From Nansenia antarctica (lineage: Eukaryota; Chordata; Actinopteri; Argentiniformes; Microstomatidae), in contig OZ022353.1 in the NCBI GenBank assembly GCA_963989245.1, forward strand, positions 30,627,638 through 30,691,637: a stretch of 64,000 nucleotides of DNA. The letters run 5' to 3'. The notes under the pieces are model-generated. The model did no database searches. It worked only from the letters and a program-made list of their open reading frames with translations, and was not told the DNA's origin. Shown one piece after another: positions 55,657 through 64,000 of the stretch. Within the stretch, counting starts at the first letter, position 1, and each line of letters opens with the position of its first letter. Both the position numbers and the translations under genes were made by a program.

Positions 55657-55826
55657 CTGGGCGGCCAGGCTCACTAAGGCGCATGCCACATAATCGCAGG
55701 GTCCCTGGTTCAATTCCCGGGCCATCAACCTATCCTGCATGTCATCCCTCCTCTCGCTCCCCCATCCTTCCTGTCAATCCTTCCTGTCAGTCTCTAACCC
55801 AATAAAGCAGAAATCCCTAAAAAAGA
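55657..55826 (+). mobile_element. tRNA-derived SINE
   Basis: Degenerate box A, clear box B GGTTCAATTCC (55708-55718), body TATCCTGCATGTCATCCC and TCCTTCCTGTCAGTCTC, tail CCCAATAAAGCAG. Confidence 0.85.
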
Positions 55827-55840
55827 GTATGTATGGTACC

Positions 55841-55950
55841 CAGGAGAGGCTAGTGGAGGTAGAAATCGGAGGACGAGCTCATTGTAATGCATGGGACGGA
55901 ATAAAGAATGGTATCTAACATGTGACTTATACCTCCAACAGCCTACCCTG
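55841..55950. mobile_element. palA MITE
   Basis: CAGGAGAGGCTAGTGGAGGT to ACAGCCTACCCTG. The right arm is shortened. It follows the SINE tail by 14 bases. Confidence 0.8.
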
Positions 55951-56490
55951 GTATTGACTTACCAGGCAAGAAAGCAACAAGGACGTAGCACTGTGTACAT
56001 AAAGTCCATTACAGAAATGCACAGAGATCCAAATGGTGAAAATACCACCGCTCATCCGCGATCAGACTTTGCTGAGGTGCTGGAACTGAAGAGTATCAAT
56101 AGAGTGCAAAATAACAGCATCCGCACACTCAAACGCTGCAAAAAAAGTTTATTGCTAGCTTTCGGTCATAGACCTTCTTCTGGACAGAGACAAATCACCA
56201 AATGTTACACACTTCTGTGAAACTTAACAACAACTGCAGCTATCAAAAACTAGTGTCCTCAAGGGTCTTAAAAGCAGGAAAAGACGGCCACTCTCCTAAT
56301 TTCAAACTTGAGGATTGTGTGAGATTAGTTGATGTTCCTCTTATTGAACAGCATTCATCTCTGTGGCTAGTGTGGCACTTGTATGTAGCAGTTGATCTAG
56401 CAAAGATATTCAGAGCAGGTCTTACTGTTGCCATGTTTGTTTTACCTGCTAAGTTGAAGTCCTAACCTGATGTTTCAAGTTACATGTTAC
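55951..56490. other. Unique DNA with an unexplained 109-codon open frame
   Basis: An ORF at 55891-56220 runs into this unique DNA. Its start lies in the MITE and it matches no family I know. AACACTCAAACGCTGC and CGGTCATAGACCTTCTTCTG (56125-56185) suggest an old repeat. No confident gene. Confidence 0.4.
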
Positions 56491-56498
56491 ATTATACG

Positions 56499-56700
56499 GG
56501 GTAGTGGTGGTCTAGTGGATAGTGAGTTGGACTTGTGATCGGAAGGTTGTGAGTTCAAATCCCACCTGAAGCCACACCACTACTAGTGTGCCCTTGGGTA
56601 AGGCACTTAGCCCTCAGTTACTCCAGGGGGAATGTCCCTGTAATTCGTAATTGTAAGTCGCTTTGGATAAAAGCGTCTGCTAAATGGCAAAATTATTATT
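56499..56700 (+). mobile_element. tRNA-derived SINE with conserved body and LINE-type tail
   Basis: GTGGTGGTCTAGTGGATAGT (box A), GAGTTCAAATCCCACC (box B, 56551-56566), body TGCCCTTGGGTAAGGCACTT and tail GTCGCTTTGGATAAAAGCGT. It resembles fish V-SINE-type elements; the family name is from memory. Confidence 0.85.
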
Positions 56701-56714
56701 AAATTATTATTATA

Positions 56715-57100
56715 CAAGTATAAGAGGGTACGGCTTCAGTTCCTCGACATTGCAGCAACAAGAGAAATAAAGTGCCGGTAGTTATAAGAGACAAGTGAGA
56801 CAATTAGGACAAGTGACAAATTGAGCAATACAAGTAGTAATACAAAGTATACAAGTAAAATACGAATAATAGAAATAGCATGAGTATTGCACTCGGTGGC
56901 AGTGGGTGTGAGAGGTAGTAAGTGACTGTGAGTTTAAGGGTAGGTAGTCCATGTATGCGGGGCGTGCTTGGGGATAAGTCAGTTGTCCTCAGTAGGCATG
57001 TTTATGAGCCTGATCACCTGGGGGATGGAGCTGTTGGTTAGCCTCAGAGCTTTGGCCCTAAGGCTGTGGAAGAGGCTCCTTCTGTTGGAAGGTATGTGTG
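56715..57100 (-). mobile_element. L2-like LINE 3' fragment, minus strand
   Basis: On the minus strand it matches the 3' parts at 9131-9440 and 60450-61600 (GGAGCCTCTTCCACAGCC and CCCCAGGTGATCAGGCTCAT). Confidence 0.75.
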
Positions 57101-58250
57101 TAACTGTCATACTCTTTCAGCTCTGACTGTGATGCGTTTTAATTCATGACTTGGCAAAGAAAGATGGTCATTCTGAAGGTCTGTGTCACATTGTAAAGTG
57201 AGGTGTTTTACTATAGCACTGTGACTTGGTATGGTATTTTATGCAAATCATAGGAGCCTAAGGTGACAAAAACGTGTTGTGTTGTAAATGCCAAGTTTGA
57301 CCACTAGGTGTTGCTGTTGTTCCACCAGTAGGGTCTGCCCAGCACACCAGCATAACAGCAGCAGTGGAATGTATTCCTGCATGGATATACACAAACATAT
57401 AACTATGCCCACGCTAGCCATCTTTCTGCCAGTCTTATTGTCTGCCAGTAGACATAATCTATTTGCTGACTCACTGTTCAGTAGGTCAGAACTGTTCACC
57501 CTCATTTTTGCATTGTTTTGAGAAAAGAACGAAAGGAACACATTGCATATGTCCTTCATGTCGATGTCCGCCTCTAGTTGGCAGTGGTGCTGCACAGATG
57601 ACCCAGCAGCCACTGCAGCACCAAACCCTGTGTGTCACTTCACTGGAGGGGGGACACGGTGCTACGTGACTGTGACCTATTCACCTGAAATGTTTTCAGT
57701 TTGTTTAGTTTTCTGCCATGACCACCTCTGAGTTTTTTTTTTGCCCCTCGCTGGTTCGCTGGGTCGGACATTCTGTCAAACTGTACCAGTCAAGACTGAG
57801 AGTGGGCAGAGAGCCTTGTCACTTTGCTTCCTGTCAGACGCCCCACCCTCCTCCTCCTCCTCCTCCTCCTCTGTAGTAATGAGAGGAAGAGTCACATTTC
57901 CTCTTTCTCTCTCTCCCCCCCTTCCTGTCAGACGCTAGCTTCCCCCACGCCTTCTCTTCCTCCTCTGTGGTAACGAGTGTGTCCTCCGCCCTCCGGCCCT
58001 CTAGCCTTCTGGATGCTCATCTCTGATCCCAGAAGCTCCTTGGGGCTGTTGTCTCTCTGCATCCGTTTCTAGTTGTCTCTCTGACATTGTTGTTCTTGGC
58101 CAGAGGTGCGTTCACTCCCTCTGAACCCTCTCTTGTTTTAGCCATGAATAATGGAGCCAGTTATGTTATGTTTCCTTGAAAGTTCTCTTTGATGTTAATT
58201 GAAACGGGCTCCTTGGATGATTATTCCTCTGAGAATTTAGATTACAGTAT
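57101..58250. other. Unique DNA
   Basis: A repeated TTCCTGTCAGACGC motif (57829 and 57923), a CTC triplet run at 57849-57870 and a CCACTAGGTGTTGCTG motif at 57301 (a short fish repeat end). No gene. Confidence 0.5.
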
Positions 58251-58253
58251 TCC

Positions 58254-58673
<420 letters not shown>

Positions 58674-59190
58674 GCATTGAATGAAATGAAACATGCCCTG
58701 GGAAATCAGTTATTTGACATGGATGTCACACCCTCTTCGCTCCACTACCATGATCTTTAACAGCCATGGGTGGGGTCATTTGGGGTCATGACCCTGTGAG
58801 TAAAGACTTTTTTTTTATATCTTTGCACTCGATCAAATTTCGTTGTGCGTTCTACCACCCAGTATCCTTACATTTTCAAAATCACATCAGGATAAGCTAG
58901 TATAAAGCTATTTTTCAGGCTAATTTACAAGCCGGCCAACTATAGTTTGTTGCGTGTAAATAGCAGCTTTCCATTGTAAAGACTATGGTCATTTGACCCC
59001 CGAGGTGGCTCTTATAGTAGGTAAAGGCACGGCTGTTCTACGGTGTTCACGCTTGAATAGATGATCAATTCTATTACGCAGACTGATACCCGACATGCTT
59101 TGTCTTGACAGGTCACACCCGTGACAACTTTCCTTTAATTCTTGTCTTTAGAGATTATTCTATTCTTTATAGGCCCCGTTCCCCTCTAAT
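58674..59190. other. Unique DNA
   Basis: No gene. GGGGTCATTTGGGGTCATGA near 58771 is a short local repeat. Confidence 0.5.
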
Positions 59191-59194
59191 CCTT

Positions 59195-60249
59195 CCTCTC
59201 CCCCCTCCCTCTCTCCCTCCTCCTCTCCCCCCTCCCTCTCTCCCTCCTCCTCTAACCCCTCCCTCTCTCCCCCCTCTAACCCCCTCCCTCTCTCGCCCCT
59301 CCTCCTCTAACCCCCTCCCTCTCTCTCCCTCCTCCTCTAACCCCCCTCCCTCTCTCCCTCCTCCTCTAACCCCCTCCCTCTCTCCCACCTCTAACCCCCT
59401 CCCTCTCTCCCCCCCCCCTCCTCTAACCCCCTCCCTCTCTCCCTCCTCCTCTAACCCCCTCCCTCTCTCCCCTTCCTCTAACCCCCTCCCTCTCTCCCTC
59501 CTCTAACCCCCTCCCTCTCTCCCTCCTCTAACCCCCTCCCTCTCTCCCCCCTCCTCTAACCCCTCCCTCTCTCCTCCCCTCCTCTAACCCCCTCCCTCTC
59601 TCCCCCCTCCTCTAACCCCCCTCCCTCTCTCCCTCCTCTAACCCCCTCCCTCTCTCCCCCCCTCCTCTAACCCCTCCCTCTCTCCCTCCTCTAACCCCCT
59701 CCCTCTCTCCCTCCTCCTCTAACCCCCTCCCTCTCTCCCCCCTCCTCTAACCCCCTCCCCTCTCTCCCTCCTCCTCTAACCCCCTCCCTCTCTCCCCCTC
59801 CTCTAACCCCCTCCCTCCTCTCCCCCCCTCCTCTAACCCCCTCCCTCTCTCCCTCCTCCTCTAACCCCCTCCCTCTCTCCCTCCTCTAACCCCCTCCCTC
59901 TCTCCCTCCTCCTCTAACCCCCTCCCTCTCTCCTCTCCCCCCTCCTCTAACCCCCTCCCTCTCTCCCTCCTCCTCTAACCCCCTCCCCTCTCTCTCCCCT
60001 CCTCTAACCCCCTCCCTCTCCCCCTCCTCCTCTAACCCCCTCCCTCTCTCCCTCCTCCTCTAACCCCCTCCCTCTCTCCCCCTCCTCTAACCCCCTCCCT
60101 CTCCCCCTCCTCCTCTAACCCCCTCCCTCTCTCCCCCCTCCTCTAACCCCCTCCCTCTCTCCCCCCTCCTCTAACCCCCTCCCTCTCTCCTCCTCTAACC
60201 CCCTCCCTCTCTCCCCCCTCCTCTAACCCCCTCCCTCTCTCCCTCCTCC
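59195..60249. repeat. C-rich minisatellite of about 24-29 bp, about 40 copies
   Basis: Units CCTCTAACCCCCTCCCTCTC plus TCCCTCCT of variable length. Every unit contains CTAACCCC. G-rich on the minus strand, with i-motif or quadruplex potential. Confidence 0.96.
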
Positions 60250-62040
60250 TGGAATGGAATGGAATGGAATGGACTTTATTTGTCATTGCTACAGTACAGG
60301 TACCAAACAACGACATTTAGGAGGGGTGGCTCCCCTGGTGTTAGGAAAGGGGAAAAAGCATAAAATCACAAGAAGGTAAGGAGCTGGTTTACATCAATAA
60401 AGGCTATGTACACAATCCACTGTACTATACTGCACAGATATAGTGCAGTATAAGAGAGTCACGTTCTTAGGCTTCGGTTCCTCAACGTTGCAGGAACAAG
60501 AGAAAAGTAGCAATATGGCAAATGACAATGAATGAATGAATGGTCTTTATTGTCATTGATATAGTACAGGTACCAAACAATGACATTTGGGAGGGGTGGC
60601 TCCCCTGGTGCTAGGAAAAAAAAACAACTAAAAAAACAAGAAGGGAAAGGAGCTGGTTTACATAAATAAAGGCTATGTACACTATCCACTATACTATACT
60701 GTACAGATAAAACGACTAGGGTTGTCATATTGCACATAGTGTTATTGCACATTCATTTAAATGCACCACCAATTCAATAAGACAAGTGACAATAGAGTAG
60801 TATAATAATAGAATAATAACATTAATAGAAATAGCCCTGAGGTAGCAGTAGATGGCAGCAGGTAGCAGTAGAACAAGGTGCCTGTGTGCGTGGGATGTGT
60901 TTAATGATATAGATAGTGAGTGGTGTGTGTGAGGTGCTGTGTGTATGTGAGTCCTGTCGTAATGAGTGTGCAAATGTGCGTGTAAATGTTTGCATGTCTG
61001 TGTTGTTTGTGCACGCATCGCTGCATTGATTGAAGTACATCGCTTTTAACTAACTCCATAGGTCTGCCTACAGCCAGAATATGTATTTACAATACAAATG
61101 ACACATGAGCAAGGCATAAGATACACAATATCGGGTGCTTAGGTGGCGTAGTGGATTAAGCGTTAACCATGTAACCGCAGGGTTCCCTGTTCGATCCCGG
61201 CCGCGGACATATCCTGCATGTCATCCCTTCTCTCTCTCTCACCCATCCTTCCTGTCATAATCTCTACTGTATCTGTCAATAAAAAAAAAAGATAAATATG
61301 AGTGGGACTGCCCCACTCAGAAAAAAAAAGATACACAATATCTGTAGGAATGAGATGAAGTCAGATATATACAACAGTATTTACAGATGCTGTGTACTGC
61401 GTACTGTGTATATGAACGTAGGTATACATAAGGTCGAAGTGGATGAAAGATGTGATACAACAGTATTCCCAGGTGGATTATGCGTGTGAGTGTAGTGGGT
61501 AACTAGTCACCAGGCCTTAGTAGCCCTCCTTCAGAAGCTTGGTTGCTTGGTGGAAGTAGCAGTTGTTTAGCCTCCGAGTTCTGGCCCCGAGGCTGCGGTA
61601 GCCTTTCTTGGACGGCGGCAGGTTGAACAGTCTGCGGTTGGGGTGGCTGGGGTCTTTTATAATCTTTATAATCCTCCGGGCTTTGCTGACACACCACGTG
61701 TTGTAGATCTTGGATGGAGGGAAGCTCATCTACTGAAGCTCATCTACATCTACTGGGGGAAGCTCATCTACAAAGCAGTGCTTTGTGGTTGAGGGCAGTG
61801 AAGTGTCCGTGCCAGGCAGTGATGCTCTCGGCCGTGTCTCTGTAGAGGATCTTGGGCCCCATGCCCAACTTCTTCAGCTGCAGAAGAGCCGTCGCTGTGC
61901 CTTTATCATCACCTGTTGTTTGGTGTGCTCATCCCAGGTGATGTCATTGGTGATGTGGGCGCAGAGGAACTTAAAACTGCTGACTCTCTCTACAGCGGAC
62001 CCGTTGATGGTGATGAGGTTGTGATGGGCCGGTGTGGCTC
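60250..62040 (-). pseudogene. L2-like LINE with duplicated 3' end, minus strand
   Basis: 61500-62030 on the minus strand encodes KARRIIKIIKDPSHPNRRLF and GARTRRLNNCYFHQATKLL, the same C-terminus as the LINE at 9131. The 3' region GACTTTATTTGTCATTGCTA occurs at 60270 and, diverged, at 60542, so two LINE 3' ends lie in tandem. A SINE is inserted at 61137-61290. Frames are broken. Confidence 0.82.
61137..61290 (+). mobile_element. tRNA-derived SINE inside the LINE
   Basis: GGTGGCGTAGTGGATTAAGC (box A), GTTCGATCCCGGCC (box B), TATCCTGCATGTCATCCC, CCTTCCTGTCATAATCTC and a CAATAAAAAAAAAAG tail. TSD candidates ATACACAATATC recur at 61121 and 61331. Confidence 0.85.
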
Positions 62041-62439
62041 AGCCCGGTTTAGTCCGGTTCAGTTCCTCACACCTGGCCACACAAGCCTCCCCCGCTGAAG
62101 GCAGCCCTGCGTGTGTGTGTGTCGGCTCCCCCGCCCCCGCCCCCATGGTTACATAAGCAGGGCTTCCCTCCCTGTCCCCTGTCCCCTGTCCCGTTGATGG
62201 TGGTGAGCTCCTCTTCCCTTCCTTTCTCCCTGAAGACCACCACCAGCTCCTTGGGGGGCTCCTATGTTGTGTGTAGCCCCAGCCACATACTGCGTGAGTC
62301 AATGCCACTCAATGTCTCGATCATAGTGGGGGGGGTTTTCCTCCTCCTTGTCTCCAGAGGCGAAGGCGATGTCTCTTGAGGTGAGTGCAGCCCGAACGTC
62401 GCTATGGTTTTTGGTTTGGATACCAGGAGTCTTTTTGTG

Positions 62440-62525
62440 GGGACAATGTCCTGAATGAATGTCCTGAATGAATATCCTGAATGAATGTCCTGAATGAATG
62501 TCCTGAATTAATGTCTGAATGGATC
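62440..62525. repeat. 13-14-bp repeat (TGTCCTGAATGAA)
   Basis: About six copies with small changes. Confidence 0.92.
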
Positions 62526-62649
62526 CTATCCTTCAGTGTGCTCATGAATGACGCCTGCCGGAACAACTCTCCGGGACCAGGCCGTGTGTTCAAAGCAGTC
62601 CTGAAGGACAGCATCTGATTCGTCAGACCAGCGACAACACTGTTTCCGT

Positions 62650-62985
62650 GCGAGGCTGAAGTTCTATTCCGCGTTTCACGCTTTGTCTCCTCTGTCAGCC
62701 CTCTAACTTGCCTTTCGTGTGGGCCCAACCTCATCATCCCTCTCCCTCTTTCCCTCTCCCGGTTTTTTGTTAACACTTTTGCCATGCAAGGCAAGTTCTT
62801 TGCTGCGTTTCACCCTTTGTCTCCTCTGTCAGCCCTCTAGCCTGCCTTACGCTTACTGTGGACCCAACCTCATCATCTTGCCCCCCCCCCTCTCTCCCCC
62901 TCAGTTATTCGTTAACAAGGCTGTTGCCGTGCAAGGGCAAGTTCTTTGCCGCAGTTCACGCTTCATCTCCTTCCCCTCTGGTTAT
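62650..62985. repeat. Imperfect tandem repeat of about 135-145 bp, three copies
   Basis: CGTTTCACGCTTTGTCTCC near 62670, 62803 and (diverged) 62948, each followed by CCCAACCTCATCATC, a CT/CCCC tract, GTTAACA and TGCAAGG. Confidence 0.85.
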
Positions 62986-63499
62986 TTTAAGATCTCCCCT
63001 CAGAGTGTGGTTAAGGGCCAGGATCCCATAGCAAGACCAGTGGAGCAAGCTGGATCTCTGAGACGCCGCCTCACGATCCCCCTGAATGTAGAGGTCAGCG
63101 TTGTACAGTGTCTACATGGAGTAACCCTATAGCTGGGTATCGCCTCAGTAGCTGACCATGTGACCCGCTGTATGTTCCATGGCTCACTTCTGACACTTAG
63201 CCTACTTACTTGTGACATACTGTGCACTCTGCACCCCCCCTAGAGGAGCTCAGCCAATCAATAGCCAGGGAGGAGAGCCAGCTGTGACCCCAGTTTGACC
63301 TCCCTCCCCACACTCTAATCTCTGTTTGTCAACACCGTTTCCAAGACAAGAGGAAACTCACCTTTGTTCAGAATGCACAGCCAACATTAAAGGCATGGGT
63401 CCCTCACTCTGATGAGTCCCCTGAGGGTTCCCCTTCTGTTGACCTCATTCAGAAGTGGTCATCGCAGACGTGGACTTCTTGCTGTGTGTGTGTGTGTTG

Positions 63500-63705
63500 C
63501 ATAGGAGGCTGGTGGAGGTAGAAATCGGAGGACAGGCTCATTGTAATGAATGGAATGAGGAGTGATATCAAACAACATGGAATGGTATCAAACTGTTTGA
63601 TTGAATGGTTTTGGTTTGTTTGAAATGGTTTGATACCATTCTTTATTCCATTGCATGTATTAAAATGAGCCTGTCCGCCAATTTCTACCTCCACCAGCCT
63701 CCCTG
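63500..63705. mobile_element. palA MITE, full-length copy with perfect 8-bp TSD
   Basis: TSD GTGTGTTG at 63492-63499 and 63706-63713. Arms CATAGGAGGCTGGTGGAGGT and TACCTCCACCAGCCTCCCTG are inverse, and pairing continues through AGAAATCGGAGGACAGGCTC and GATACCATTC. The centre is TGTTTGATTGAATGGTTTTG. The length of TSD places it with hAT elements. No coding capacity. Confidence 0.92.
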
Positions 63706-63713
63706 GTGTGTTG

Positions 63714-64000
63714 CGGTTTTGACGTTTCAAATACTGTACTCTGTTCTATCAAAAACATCACTTTGAGGCACTTTGAAAAGGTAGAATTAGGCCTATAAGG
63801 TCAATTATAACAAGAGTCTCAAGATGATGATCTCTTTGAGACTCCCCCTCCAGGTCTGCTCCTTCCCCAGGAGTCTCAGGTAAACACTGATGAACGCACC
63901 GGGGCAGGAGAGGGGGGATGAACCGCAGAAAGGGACATAATATTATTCCAGTCTTTCTCTCTCTCTTCATCAGCATGCAGGGGTATTCCCTGGGCCGGCG
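63714..64000. other. Unique DNA; possible splice acceptor at the window edge
   Basis: TTTCTCTCTCTCTTCATCAG at 63954-63973 followed by GCATGCAGGGGTATTC resembles an acceptor, but the sequence after it does not match the kcnab2 core exon I expect. The window ends 27 bases later. Confidence 0.3.

Noticed and set aside
59195..60249. Interstitial telomere
   Set aside because: The unit contains TAACCCC but is not (TTAGGG)n; the period is 24-29 bp and CT-rich.

Overview
The window is nuclear DNA of a teleost fish. The basis is one conserved vertebrate gene with canonical splice sites (kcnab2, voltage-gated K+ channel beta-2 subunit) in a very large intronic/intergenic space filled with fish-type hAT, Tc1, L2-like LINE, Ty3/gypsy and tRNA-SINE copies and a great deal of microsatellite and minisatellite DNA. 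Species and paralogue (kcnab2a or kcnab2b) cannot be decided by reading. Everything here was read by eye; element limits without a target-site duplication (TSD) are approximate.

Gene content. Three exons of kcnab2 lie on the + strand: the short beta-2 N-terminal exon (30339-30506, coding from 30430), a 42-nt cassette exon (37409-37450), and an alternative N-terminal exon with its own GC-rich upstream region (coding 45087-45442). All three donors split an arginine/serine codon after its second base, so any of them can join the same downstream exon that begins the aldo-keto-reductase core. I could not find that core exon here, so it probably lies beyond 64000. No other host gene is convincing; most long ORFs are low-complexity repeats.

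Layout. 1-3130: CT, CA and AGGG/AGGC simple repeats. 4730-6655: a hAT element with perfect TSD, a SINE, a 76-bp repeat and a 19-bp minisatellite. 9130-10363: a dead L2-like LINE. 13085-13300: a CpG-rich patch that could be an upstream promoter. 13460-18760: an almost perfect 2.65-kb tandem duplication containing a 1.2-kb hAT. 18920-21585: a Tc1 relic holding nested hAT insertions. 22490-28350: 60-bp, ACT and 13-bp arrays and a 693-bp TIR element. 30540-33835: a hAT interrupted by a Ty3/gypsy relic. 34793-36060: a 40-bp minisatellite between perfect inverted repeats, abutting a 677-bp hAT. 45452-46015: an 18-bp G-rich array starting ten bases after a kcnab2 splice donor. 47500-50300: two decayed hAT transposases. 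51744-53580: a LINE 3' end swollen by internal minisatellites. 58259-60249: a 0.4-kb CT tract and a 1-kb C-rich array. 60250-62040: another LINE.

A short, nearly palindromic MITE family (called palA here) recurs at least fifteen times across the window with 8-bp TSDs where they can be read, marking it as a hAT-class non-autonomous family.
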